From Craspedostauros australis (Eukaryota; Bacillariophyta; Bacillariophyceae; Mastogloiales; Achnanthaceae): a stretch of 64,000 nucleotides of DNA. Positions 34,901-47,526 of this stretch are shown here, one piece after another. The stretch covers positions 682,001 to 746,000 of the forward strand of contig JAMXDE010000023.1 of the NCBI GenBank assembly GCA_026770025.1. The letters are read 5' to 3'. The notes below the pieces were generated by a model. The model did no database searches. It saw only the letters and a list, made by a program, of their open reading frames with translations, and had not been told where the DNA came from. Both the position numbers and the translations under genes were made by a program. The stretch's first letter is position 1; the number at the start of each line of letters is the position of its first letter.

Positions 34901-36022
34901 CAGTTGACGATTTGCAATCAATGCGTTTCCACACATCATGACAACCCATTGGTATTGCACAATCGCAGCCAGTGTGTGCCATAACGTATATGTGTGCGAT
35001 GCCACAAGCAAGGATATGTAAATTCATGATGATGATGCTCGGAATGTATTCGACATTTTGTCAACTCGTTCTCGTTTCACGTGATCTGCCTCAGAGGACA
35101 GATGCTCAGACAGAAGTCACCAAAGTTTTTCCGTTCGTCATTGCATCATGCATGAATGCGTGCACTTGCTTCCCATGCTTTGTGGAGTTTGTGTGACATG
35201 ACATGGAATCATATTTGTGCAATTTTATCCACATCCACGCATCCACACACATGTATACGTGCAAAGGCACTGGCTGATACACACCTTGACACGCGATATG
35301 AACATGGTAAGCTGCTTGATCTCGTTCTTGAGATATTTGCCATTGATGATGCCGGAGAAGTAGAACATCTTGGCACCATCGTAGATCTCCGTCCAGAAGC
35401 GTTGCTTGAGCGTCTTCTTTGTTTTGCGCAGATTCTTGGCCGTCTTGAATTGATCGAGATTGGTGAAGACGCCCATGACCTTTGGGAAACCATGCGTTTG
35501 GAGGATGTTCAAGAATTCGAAGGTCTCCATCTCGAAACCGAATTTGGTGTCGACGCAAAGCAGGACGAGATCGGCGATTTTGGCGCAATCCAGCATGCTG
35601 GCGGTGTCGTTGGGACATTCAAAGAGCGTGATGCGCTTGTACTTGCCCGTGACGATCGTGATGGGCCCCGTGATGGTGGTGAGGTTGTGGTTGGTGTAGT
35701 ACTTGACGAGCGATCGGATGAGGGTGGATTTGCCGACGCCGGGCGGTCCCATGACGACGACCAACGCGGGCGGCGCCTGGTTGGCCTCGGCCGAGCGGCG
35801 ATCCGTCAGCGGAACGTACTCCTTCTGCTGGCCGCGATCGAGGTTGCGTTGCATGGTCCGCTTCGTGCGGCCGATGTTGGCCACCGAGAAGGCCCGCGGG
35901 TTGTGGCGTTCCTTGCGCGTTCCATCCTTCTTGGCCTTCAATTCTCGCTTCTTCTCCTTGGCACCGCGGCCTTCCTTCCTCGTCTTGTGACGGTGGTTGT
36001 CCTTCAGGTCGGAGCCTTCCAT
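31927..36022 (-). CDS. BMS1: Ribosome biogenesis GTPase BMS1
   Basis: Exons 36022-35285 and 34836-31927 with a 448-bp intron (ISRVK joined to [12 protein letters not shown], phase 0) give 1215 aa, close to yeast and human BMS1. This nucleolar GTPase helps assemble the small-subunit processome and acts in early 18S rRNA processing. The N terminus is very basic. The P loop GPPGVGKST is at 92-100, followed by [20 protein letters not shown] and [10 protein letters not shown] long Asp/Glu/Ser-rich acidic centre is followed by the conserved C-terminal half ([40 protein letters not shown]) and a basic tail. The start is M at 36022; a longer frame to 36124 adds only leader-like residues. It is divergent from the SDR gene, with 617 bp between their starts. 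Confidence 0.95.
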
Positions 36023-36639
36023 GGTGCTGCCGTTGTGTGTGTATTCTGCCGCTGTTGATGGCTCTGTTCGTCCCTGTGCGAGCACTCTGGTGCTAATCAC
36101 AATAGTGGGGCGCACCGCAAGCAAGTTATATACAATCGATTATATTATATAATACACAGCAACAGCAGCAGCAGTCAGGCAATGCTGGGTTGTTCCCTTC
36201 AGTTGGATCCACGTTGTGACGATCTTCCTTTTCCTCTGTTTGCCTCAGAGAGCTCCTGTCTGTGCCGTGTAGCGTACGAATACGGGTGTGCAGTGTTTTG
36301 ATGTGTTGACGTGTGCTGATTTTGTTGGTTGGTGTTTTTGGTCGATTGGTTCTGGATAAAGAAAAAGTGAACGGACGAAGGACACACACGAATAATATAC
36401 TGAAACATATACTTCACCGCAGCCCCTGATGACGAAATCATGATGCCAACAATGCCACAACACGTCAATCTGCGATCTCATCACATGCCATCATCAACAC
36501 ACTCATTCAACCAGCGCGCAATACGAACACACCGAATTCATCTCGTCTCATCTCATTTCGCACAACCCGACAAGCACAAACAATCACCGACGAGCAACAT
36601 AGCATTCGCAAAGTGGAACATTACAGGAGACAACGAAGA
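36023..36639. other. Divergent promoter region
   Basis: 617 bp between the divergent BMS1 and NAD(P)-binding protein genes. Both promoters should be here. No specific motif was recognised. Confidence 0.45.
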
Positions 36640-38146
36640 ATGATGGTGAAAGCTTCGGTTGCATCGTACCTGCTCGTCGCCGTGGTGGGCGTGAGCTGCT
36701 CACGTTTTGGTCATGCGTTCACGATTGGATCTCAGATCAGCGGATCCTCCATCCGTCCGACGACCTCCCCTCGCTCTCATCTGGCGGCATCCAAGGACAG
36801 CGAAGACGATGCCACCCCCTTCATCCCCACCAACACCGTGGTCAGCAAGGTCGCCGTCGCGGGCGCCACGGGCCGCACCGGATCGTTGGTCGTGCAAGAG
36901 CTGCTAAATCGCGACGTCGAAGTCGTCGGCTTGGTGCGCGACATGGACAAAGCATCGCAAGTCTTCCCCGACACGGCCGACGACGCGCTCACCATCACCC
37001 AATGCGACCTGTCCGACGCCGACGCCATCGGCCAAGCCATCGACGGATGCGACGCTGTCATCTGGTGCGCGACGGGATTCTCCGATGCGCAAACCTCCAT
37101 CATCGAACGGCTCAAGCGTCTGTTCGGCATCGCGTTGGTACCGCAACAGTCCATCGATGCGGTTGGCGTGCCCGCGATTGGAAAGGCCCTGTCATCGGCC
37201 AACGGTGACGCCATCTATCCCAAAATCGTGATGCTGTCGTCGGCAGGCGTGACGCGTCCAGCGTGGGATGACGCGAAGAAGAAGCGCTTTCCGGGCAGTG
37301 CTGACATTCCCATCGTGCGGTTGAATCCGTTTGGTATTTTGGGCGTCAAAGCCGATAGCGAACAGAAGCTGCGTGAGACAGGTATGTACGATACCATACG
37401 ATTGCGTCATGAACGAATGAAGCGATGAATGACACATGTCTGGATGCACCATAGAGCAATGAAAATCATCTTGAGCATCGAAGCAGCAAACCGAAACAAG
37501 GAAAAGGTGTTTGCGAATGACATGAGAGACACATGTGTCAGGAAGAAGGGCATGCGCCAAACCGCGCATGTGTGCACGATCTATTGCACCATACTATTCG
37601 TACATTTCACAACACCACCAAACACTCACTCACTCATCTATACACATGAAAATCCAAACGCAAACGCAAACGTACATCCAAACCACAGGAGCCAACTACG
37701 CGATCGTCCGACCTGCTGGCCTCAACGACAATTGGCCAATTGGATCACGTCCGATCTTCACCCAGGGCGATATCGCCGCCGGCCGCATCAACCGCCAGGA
37801 TGTTGCGACGGTCCTCGTCGATGTCCTCTCCACCCCGGAGGCCTGCCATAAAACCTTCGAAGTCATCGGCGTGTGCAACTACCCACCAGCGCGTTCCATC
37901 CGCCCGGCTCTGTCCAAGCTGCAACCGGACGGTGTCGCGCTATCGATGGATCATCTGTCTGCGACCTACACCATCATGCAGCAGCTGCTGCCAGGCGAGG
38001 CACAGCAGTCCGCGCAGTTGGCCATGGGGCAGACCTACGAGCAGCTGGACAAGGATGAAGTCGGACGATTGGGCAAGCGCGGCGAAGAAAACATCGAATC
38101 GGCTGTGCCGCAGCCAACGACCGTCGCGGGTCGTGAGAGTTCATGA
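36640..38146 (+). CDS. NAD(P)-binding NmrA/atypical SDR protein, plastid-type
   Basis: Exons 36640-37381 and 37689-38146 (307-bp intron joining RETG to ANYAIVRPAGL) give 399 aa. The Rossmann core starts near residue 69, with the dinucleotide motif GATGRTG at 75-81, then LVRD, DLSDADAI, VIWCATG and VMLSSAG. This is an atypical short-chain dehydrogenase of the NmrA/TIC62 kind, which binds NAD(P)H and often has regulatory or assembly roles in plastids. The first 26 residues form a signal peptide ending SRFGHA, with phenylalanine at the next position, then a Ser/Thr/Pro/Arg-rich stretch. This is the diatom bipartite plastid presequence. The ATG at 36640 is used; 36643 is an alternative. The catalytic Tyr-x3-Lys of classical SDRs is not evident. 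The C-terminal 60 residues are helical and unassigned. Confidence 0.9.
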
Positions 38147-39147
38147 TCACTGAGAGGCACGTTCCGATACAGGTGTGCGAGTTCATGATAGAGTCATGCA
38201 TCGTGATATGACATCCTCGAATGTTATGATGTACCAATACAATAAAGCTGAGTATTCTTTTGGTGCAGAGATCGGTTGCATACAAGTGGATTACGCGTGC
38301 GTGTGACTCTGGAGTAGCCGTAGCTCGTATCCACGTACCCGTGTTCCTGAGTGCGAGTTCATGTATCTCGCAGGGCAATGTTGGAATTTGGTACGACAGC
38401 CGCCTCTATACTGCGCAAGTAGCGTATGCCTTCACATATTTTCGTCGCCGCAGAGTACCGTATCATGCGTGCTGTCCCCCCCTTGTGTAGTTTTGTGGCT
38501 TCGATCAGGAAAAGACCACGAAGACTACACAGAGAGCGACGATACGAGACAACATCAACGCTGTCGTCATCGCTACGACGAAGCCACCGCTTTTGGATGT
38601 GCCGAAACCATAAAAGCAACAAGGAGCGCGAATACAAGCAGCGTCGACTACTCTGGCCAACAAGGAACGGGGACAGTGCAACAACGTTGTTGCCATCTCC
38701 CGCGAAGAAAGACGGCTTCCCACACGGTGCCCGTGTTGCCGTTGTTGCCATCGTACCATACGCACTCAACTCTTTCCGTCGCAACGGCAACTTTGCTTCC
38801 ACCAGCTCTCAGCTACATACCACACGGACGTGTACTCTATGATCTACAGAGAAGGACGTACATCATACTCATACTCATAGTACTCGCAGAGAATCATAGA
38901 GTATCGCACTACACTCGTGCGCATCTCCCTTGCAAACGAGGCGAGACGAGGCGACAGTGGGACAACCAAACACAAATTGTAAGACCCAAGGAGGCGCACT
39001 CGAAGTCGTGGTCGTGCTTGTGGTCGTCGGCAGGGCCTGCAGGCAATGCAATAGAGAGCTGAGAGTCACAGACTGATCAGCAGCCACCCAACACAGGAGC
39101 AATCGTTGTGAGGGAAACGATTCAAGGAACACCACGAAGCAACTAGG
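38147..39147. other. 1-kb intergenic region
   Basis: This lies between two plus-strand genes. It should contain the 3' UTR of the SDR gene (an AATAAA-like stretch at about 38240) and the promoter of the giant membrane protein gene. Open frames of up to 233 codons cross it, but their composition is not protein-like. Confidence 0.45.
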
Positions 39148-39192
39148 ATGAGTTCTTCCGAACGCAGCAGCGGGATTGATGGTGGCAACAGT

Positions 39193-39232
<40 letters not shown>

Positions 39233-42200
39233 GCAACAACAACAGCAACAACAACAGCAACAACAACGAAGAGACAGAACATGTCAGTGACTCGCACGAG
39301 CATGGAGATACTGCCAGACCGGTAGGCGCTGAAGACTCTGTGAGCGACGCCGTGGACAGCGATGTTGCAAGCTTCGGCGAGATTGACGAGTTGCCCCACG
39401 ACTTGCAGTCACACGATGAAGAGCGTCGAACTAGCAACAACAGCAACGACAACAACAACAACAACGGCAGCGGTAGCGGTAGCGGTAGCGACGATAATAG
39501 CAGTGACAACGAAGTCAGACGCACGAGCAGCGACAAAGACGAAACCAGCGCGGTCACAGATGACGCTGTGGAAAGCGATGGAGACATCCCCAGTGGCGAC
39601 CACTGCCAACGCCAATCTGGCAACGGCAACGGCAGCGACGGAGACAGGCCTATCCAGCGAAGCAATTCTCGCCGCAGTGTGCGCATCAAGGAAACCGCCA
39701 CTACTCTGGGACACAGCGCCTCGGATCATGAGTCCCCGGGCCCGACTCAAAGGCTCACCAGACACACCACAGGCGGAACCGAAGGTCTTGGAAGTGGCAG
39801 CGACCATCTCACTCGCCGTCGCAGGTCCCGCATGTATGATCGTCGATCCATCAATCGCCAGTCCACCAGTCAGGACATAGACATTGAGAAGAACGAGAAA
39901 GATGAGAAAACCAGCAGGCACAGCATGAGCACAGCGAGCGTCCGGCGGCCGAGAACGAAGATACTTGAAGACGATGACAATATCGCGGTCACGCAAATTG
40001 GTGACATTGGGGCAGGTGGAAACACCGCGCAAGGCAATCATCGCAGACGCCCGTCTTCAGATCAAAACGATCTGCGTTCCGTTGCATCTCAATCCCTGAT
40101 TTCGCCAGACGCTTGGATGAGGGGAAACATCAACGGCAACGGCAAGCAGAGAGGTAGCAACAACAAGAACGGCAACAGCAGCAACGGCAGTAGCAACGCA
40201 GCCACAGCTTCAACAGAGGAGCTGACAAGCCAACGAGCACATGAGACCAGCGGTAAGGGAGAGGCGCAGAATGATGACAGCGTTGCTGGCTCAATCAACA
40301 AGCTGAATCCTTCCTTTCACGCAAATGGCAGGTCCGGCACTATCACACAAAAGCGTGACACCGACGATGCCGCGGTCGGACCCCAGATCTACGACGGTGA
40401 GTTGGAGGGTGACCGACAGCAAAACTCGCGACTGCCGCGACTCCGCAGCCATGGCGATGATTGGTCCACCGGGTCCAGTTCAGTCGGTCAGCGATCTAGC
40501 GCAATGGCTGCATCGGGAGGGGCACTGGTCCCAGGAGACCTATTGCTTGCACAACAGCAAGGCGGCGAGCACGTGGTCATTCGCCAAGCCGCAGGTGCAC
40601 AGGAATACGACCCGTCCGCACACAACGGTCTATACACGGCGCAGGGCGAGCTGGTTGACGATCTATCGACTTCTGGAACAGAAGACGAGAGCCAGACACA
40701 TGAAAGAGACAGCACACCATCGGGCGAAATCGATGGTGGCATCCTCAGCGCTCGCTCTGCCCGTGTCCCTGGTCAACCGACAGTGGGGCAAGAACGAAGC
40801 AGAGAGGGTCCGCGAACACGAAGGGGCAACAGAATTATCAACGTGGTGGATCCTTCCCTCGGCGAACCTGTCCTTGCGGAAGAGATGGAACGCGAGATCG
40901 TTGATGCCGATGGCAACATCATTCGATATGATGACGCTGAAGCAAACCAACCGCGTGAAACGGAAAGCAGTTTGGCCGACAACCTCGCGGACGGTGACAC
41001 TGATAAGAACAGAGATCCTAGCGGTGATCGGAAATGTTCGTCTGGACTGACAGCCCTGTGCGCGTGTATTGTCCTTTCGATCATCGTTGGTATTGTCATG
41101 CTCACAAGCGCTTGTTCGCTCTTTCCCGAGATGAACCAATGCGAAGATGATGATTCCTCAGATGCAGGAGGCCGTGGGGCAGAATCAACTCCCACCCAGT
41201 CTCCAGCCTCCCCCGCAACAACCTTCCTCACAAGCCTGACATGCGAAGGATCTGTCGCGGTGGGCGTTGACGGAGAGGCGGTTGATCTTGTGCGTGAGAA
41301 ATCTCCAACGGCCACGTCATCTCAGACATCTGGTGGAGCATCGCGCAACATGACGCAAACCACAATCGGTTGTGACGAGCAAGAGTCCTGGACCGGATAT
41401 CATTCATGGATAGCAATTGATGGGCTTGAAGCCGATGCCAACGGCGGTGACGAAGCCATCAACATCGAAATGACGTCGGATTCTTCGCTCGCAACATGGA
41501 TGGTCGCCTTCGATGGAGCAAGCTGCGACGATCTCGGTTGTGCGATAGCGTTCGGCAACTGTACAACAAGACAATGCGCGTTGGTCATTTCGGCAGCGAA
41601 GAGAGAATCTGTGACTGTTGCGATTGGCGGAATGGAGCCATTCGATTACACCATACGATCCCAACTCATCGCGTCAAACGATAGATGCGAGATCGCGAGG
41701 CCTCTCGATGTCATCCTGACCACCACATCAGAGTCCGAAACATCGATGCCATCCATCAAGCCAGCTGTTGTCGTGACAGGGTCATACGAATATGCGACAC
41801 CGGCAGACACATCGTTGGCATCTTGCGGTGTGAAGTCTGGAGTTGCCACGTGGTACTCCGTGAAGACGAACGTGTCGGGCATCGTGACTGCATCCACTTG
41901 CATCGACAACGGTAGTGGCAACGATAGTGGCAGTGACAGCAGTACGAGCAGTAGCAACGTCAACCCAAGTTCCGTCCAAGGCAACGCCCCAGCTTACATC
42001 ACTGTGTTCAGGGGGGATTGCAGCAGTTTGCAATGTGCCACGGAGACGAGCAGCGTCTCGTGTGGATCTCGCAATCAGGTGACGTGGTATTCAGAGGATG
42101 ATGAAGAGTATTTCCTCGCCATTTCTGCTCCTCCTGCTGACCATCCCGATTGGAATCCTGCCGACGGATTATCCATATCCAGTACCAGTACCAACAGTAA

Positions 42201-45200
42201 TGCCAATAGTGACGGCAACGGTAGCGCCGAAAATGGCAGCAAGCGCAACGGACTGAGATCGTCGTCATCAGCATCAGCATCAGCACCTGCAGCAATCTCT
42301 ACTTCTGCATCCACAATTGACCCTGAGAATGTCGACTATCAACTGTCGATTCGCCAAACGGCTGACAATGACATCTGTCACAAAGCGCAGTCGATCGATG
42401 GGTTGTCATCATTCTCGTTCCGCAAACTGTATGCTTCCCATCGCAACGCGGCCAGCGACGACACACCGTCTTGCGAGCTATCCAGCGTGCAGGATGTGGT
42501 GGCTAGGAAGGGCACGTGGTATGCAGTGAATGGAACAGGATCGTTGATGAAGGTCTCCACTTGTCTGGATGATAACTTCGGCGATGGTGGCAGGGACTCC
42601 GGTGATGATGAGATTCAATTCCAATCTGTCAAAGCGCAGGTCTTCAAGGGATCGTGCGACAACCTGAGGTGTCTCGATGGTGTGGAGACCGTATTCAACC
42701 GAGGATGCAAGTCCCCCCACGAAACTGATGCGGAGTTCGACAGCGACTCAAACTTCAACGAAGTTGCGTGGCAATCCAACCTCGATGAGACGTACTTCGT
42801 CCACATCTCATCCAAGGAAATTCTCAGCAAAGGAGGGACGAATGGCATTGCGCCAAACAACCCGAGTGCAGACACAAGCACCAACATCGACACAACGACG
42901 GATGCCGGTCCTTCATCAAGCCCCGAATTCGCCTTCTCGATCCAGTCGGCAGTGCGCAATGACTTGTGTGAGGCGGCTGTTCCTCTGGATGTAGGAGGCA
43001 ACATCTCCATCCATGCATCAACGATGGAAGCAACCATCCCAACTGAGTTCACATCAAGCTGTGGCCTTGCATCCGGAGTCGTATCTCCGGGTGTGTGGTA
43101 CACAGTGGTCGGAGATGACTCATACATCGATGTGGATACATGCAAGTCTATCGATATGACACCACACGAGTATGATGACTCGCTCCCGTTTGATCTCCCA
43201 GCTCCGCCACCTTTACCAAATGAGACGACCTTCCGGCTGTTCGACAACCAAATTACGATTCTCAGGGGAAATGACTGCAATTCGTTGGAATGCGTCACTG
43301 GAAATAATAGAGCGATCGATCGCTGCGCATTCCAAAGCAAAACGGGGTGGTTCGCACAACGAAACCGACGGTACTTTATTCTCGTCCACAGTGCGCTCGG
43401 CGGACAAGGCGAATTCATGTTGTCAACCACCAAATCAGACAGAGGTGCATACGACAAACGGTGCCATGATGCAAAATCAATCAAAATCGGAGAAGTAACC
43501 AACCGCGGCAACGATGATGGCTTGCAGGCATTTGGTTCATATTGTGGTGGATTCGAGACCACAGGCGCAGCAACATGGTTCAAAATTATCGGCAATGGCA
43601 AACGGCTCATTGCTTCCACATGCAGCACCTTCACAAGGTATAGATCGAGGATTCTTGTGCTCGAAGGCGACGACTGCGGCTCACTGAACTGCAGACTGAA
43701 CCAGAACTTTGGCTCCTGTCCATTTCAAGGTCTCTACGGCAACACCTTCAAACAAGGGTATGTTGAATTTGATTCCAAAGCTGACGTGACGTACCATTTG
43801 ATTGTGCATGGTGCCGCAGGCGAAGAAGACTCCTTTACATTAATGGTCGATGAAGCTGTGCCGAATAATCAGTGCGACGGAGCGATGGGATTGGAATTGG
43901 GCGACGAACCAATCCAGATTTCCAGCAACGTTCTCAAGACAAGTGTGACAGAAGGATGTTCCGGAGCCTCCTACCGTCAGAGACTCCCCACCATTGATGC
44001 ACTTTGGTATGAAGTAATGAACCAAGCGGAACGAACCCAGTTGACGATCAGCATCTGTCACTTGGGGCCATTCCGTGATTTGGAACTGCGTGCTTACGCC
44101 GGAAGCTGCGGAGATCTACACTGCGCCGCGAGTGAATATTTCCCCCAACAACATCATGGTGCATGTGGCGACGACACACTCCCAAGCCCCACATTGACTT
44201 GGATAAGTGAGCCCCATCAGGCATATCGTATCGCAGTCATGGCGCTTCGTGAATTGGGTGGCGGCCTCCCGACGACCGCCCCAACGTTCAACATCTCCGT
44301 ATCAAGCCACACCCTCGACAACAACACTGTCTGCGATGAGGCAGAATTCATCGGAGTTGGCGAATCCATCAATGGATCATTCAAGAGTGCCGCACTGGAT
44401 GAAGACGTCATAGATTGCTACGTTCAGGAGGACTTTTCATTCCAAAGGAGACACGTAGATCTGGTGGGCTCATGGTATTACACCATTGGCACCGGCCGGC
44501 AGATGATCGCATCCTCATGCCTCGATCAAATACAAACAAGACCGACAATCGTGATTGTGATGGGAGGAGAGTGCGGCAATCTCACTTGCATTGATTCCAG
44601 CACTCACTTTTGCGGAGTCAACGGGCAGGTGTCATGGGAGAGCGAGACTGGCACGATGTATCGTGTGTGGATCGGGACAGAAGGATTCTTCACGAGCAAC
44701 TATTCGCTGCATGTTGCAGATAGCTCATCAACGTCATCAATGTCATCAACTCCACCGCCGCTACCACCGTTGGCAGTGCCATCAGCAACATCAACATCGA
44801 ATCCATGGAAGGCTTGGATTGATGTTGACTTCCCTGCATACGATGAGTGCGAACACGCGGTGACACTGGAGGTGTCGACCGATACGAGCGACATCACAAC
44901 CGACGTGCTGCTGTCGATGACGCTGGTGACGAATGATTATCACGTTGATATGTGCGGTTCTGCCTATCCTCAGCTGGTTGGTGGAGCTTGGTTCCACGTA
45001 CATGGAATGGGTGAATTGGTGAAGATGACAGTCAACACAATCAAACCGGGTGATGACTATCAGGCGTTTGGCGAAGAGTTCACGAGGGACGCAAGATTCG
45101 TCGTATATCAAGCACAGCAGGAACCAGCAGGGGCATCATCCGACTGCGAGAGCTTGCGATGTGTGCATGGCAACAGCCAGGGTGGAGACGGCAGCCAACA

Positions 45201-47232
45201 CACCTTCGCAACATGGTTTGCAGAGGATGGTGTCGATTACTACATTCAAGTGTACAATGCATACCCATCTATTGCTGCGCGCTTGGCGCTGATCGAACAC
45301 ACCCAAGCAGGTGCCGCATGCGGATACAATGTGGTTGATGGCATGCCCACGAATGTAATCGAAAAGGGCGACACAGTCCTTTCAGTGACCAGAAGGGGCA
45401 GTCCCCAGAGTGTGGTAGTGCCGGCCATTTGCGACGGCCAAGACGGCATCCCACACAACAACGGGGCATGGTTTTCATTCATCGGTGACGGAAAGCGCGT
45501 CCGTGCGTCTACCAGCAATCCTGGTTCGAACGCGAACATGACGATTCAAGTGTACTCGTACGATGGTGACAGCTGCGATATGTTGGAGTGTGTAGCAGCA
45601 ACATATCATGAGGACATCATCGGATTCAAATTCAACGGAATAGGTTACACTGTGATGGGCCATCAAGATGTCGATTGGACAACCGCGCAAGGTCAACGGT
45701 ACAGTCTCTTCGTTCAGGCGACTGGCGCCGACGGTGCCGACGGCGATGATGCCATCCAGCATGTATTCGAACTGAGCATAACAGAATTGAGATCTGTGGA
45801 CACCTGTGACGGAGCTCGACCTGCTCGGGTCGGAAGACTCATCAAATTTATTTTCGAAAGTGAGCTTGGACCAGACACCACAGGCTCTCAATGTGACGAT
45901 CCTTTGGCGGATTGGTGGAACTTTCCTGGCGCTTGGTACACGGTTGTCGGAGATGGCACGACCCTGGTTGCATCCACCTGCGCTGAGAGACCATCCCCTC
46001 CTGGTCTCTCCACGCAGGTGAGTGTGTACAGCGGTACTTGCGGCGCATTGAGTTGTGTCGGATCGAGCGATGTCTACTGCGATCGCAATGGTCAGGTGGC
46101 CTGGTCAAGTGAAGCTGGAACGACTTACTATGTGCTGATCCGTCACCCAAAGTGGTTCGCACGCCAAACCGATGGCACATCTCTGCGCTCAGCACCCCGG
46201 GCATCAAGCATCTGCTCCGGGATTGTTACAGCCCCGTTGGAGCTGAGAGATGAAATGACGTTTGTCGTACCAGCATCAATCCCGACGTTCACGCCAATGC
46301 CAGTCGAACCAAGTGTTGGTGATGAGCAGGAAGAGCAGATGGCCAGTGTAGTGCCAAGCTGCGACTTCAAATTCAAGACATCGTCGAGCAACGTTGCATG
46401 GCTGAGCGTGATTGGTAGTGGCGGGTACATGATGGTCACGACGCGCGGCTTCGACACGAGGTTCAACTCCACCGTGGAAGTCTATTCGGGACGAGACTGC
46501 AATCAGCTAAGCTGTGTCGACGGTGCGGTGCAATCAAGAGCCAGGGGGTGGCTGAGCAAAGACGGCGACATGACATTCTATCACGCTGTTGCGAACGGTC
46601 CGCCTATGCATCAAGGTTCCATCTCGTGGCAAAGTGCGTTTGGCGAGGAGTATTTCATCCGCATCTCGGGCGTCGGAACGAACGAAAGCGCTGGAAGTAC
46701 TGCTACAGGCACTGCTACAGGCACTGCTGAAAAGGATGCTGGCGATTCGGCTATGGACAACACCGCGCTGGCAGGGTCGCTGGTGTCAGTCAAGGTTGAG
46801 GCGAATGTCGCCAACGACCATTGCGAGAATGCAATTCCCCTTTACGATCGCGACGAAGTGCTTGTCGATATGAATATGGCAACGATCGATGACATCGACT
46901 TGTGCCACTCTCCTCGGAAACCACACGCGGACACAACACCTTTGACACATGCTGCAGTCTGGTTCAAGATTCTTGCATCGGAGCTGCAAAGAATGGATTC
47001 CGGAATGCGGATCACCGCGTGCTCAGCGGGTACGCAAATCGGTGTATTCGTGGGCGATGATTGCGACAGCTTAAGATGCCTTCAAACGGTGGCAGCCTTT
47101 GGGGCAACCAGCTGCGTCGAACATGAACTCCCTGCCGATTCTGATGAAGATGTTTATCTTCTATTGATGGGTGGGACGTCATCGGCTCAGATCGACGTGA
47201 GAGTTCGTCAGCTGTATCTTTGGGACATATAG
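39148..47232 (+). CDS. Giant single-pass membrane protein, about twelve modules
   Basis: A 2694-aa intronless protein. Residues 1-630 are hydrophilic and disordered, with poly-Asn, Ser/Gly and charged stretches. One hydrophobic segment (about 632-656, TALCACIVLSIIVGIVML) follows, preceded by CSSGL. The remaining 2,040 residues are about twelve degenerate modules of 130-230 aa. Each begins with a Cys in a motif like NDxCxxAxPL and continues with TWYxVxGxGxxxxASTC. It then has a strand with GxCxxLxC and ends with WxSExGxxYxI. Starts of recognisable modules are near 41221, 41671, 42361, 42955, 43447, 43860, 44320, 44836, 45310, 45797, 46204 and 46812. Regular cysteines suggest disulphides and an outside location. 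The fold may be a beta-sandwich like the pre-peptidase C-terminal type. Adhesion, cell-wall contact or recognition is inferred. Confidence 0.85.
39190..39270. repeat. (AAC)n/(AGC) repeat coding poly-Asn
   Basis: An imperfect AAC run with AGC interruptions near the 5' end of the giant membrane protein gene, coding Asn and Ser. Confidence 0.9.
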
Positions 47233-47376
47233 CATCATATCATAGGTGGCTTTTTTGTTTGAAACAATCCTGGGGGGTGTACAGTGATTATGGATTGTGC
47301 AGTATTGGTATATACATACTCGTACTCTTATGTCACAGTATAAGGAGGTTAGGCAAACGTGGCGTATCAGTCTGCT

Positions 47377-47391
47377 TCCTCCCCCAGAACA
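47377..47391 (+). repeat. Target-site duplication, left copy, LINE B
   Basis: The 15-bp sequence TCCTCCCCCAGAACA occurs here and identically at 55801-55815. It starts 144 bp after the stop codon of the giant membrane protein gene. Confidence 0.93.
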
Positions 47392-47424
47392 TATATAACA
47401 CACGGATTATAACGGTTACGTCAT

Positions 47425-47458
47425 GCGCCGATGGCGCTTTTATTCCGCCTCGTTTATT
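47425..47458 (-). other. LINE B 3' signal: AATAAA and terminal hairpin
   Basis: Read on the minus strand, AATAAA (47458-47453) is followed by a perfect 5-bp inverted repeat GCGCC / GGCGC (47437-47433 and 47429-47425) around a three-base loop. The 3' end lies about 35 bp further on and has no poly(A) tail. Confidence 0.78.
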
Positions 47459-47526
47459 CAACGTGATAGCACATTGCGGGAACGGAGTGAAGTCGTGTGG
47501 CAGCCGTGGTTGCCGGGAGGAACACT

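Noticed and set aside
36022-36124. Longer BMS1 start at 36124
   Set aside because: BMS1 proteins begin with a short basic region, which the Met at 36022 provides.
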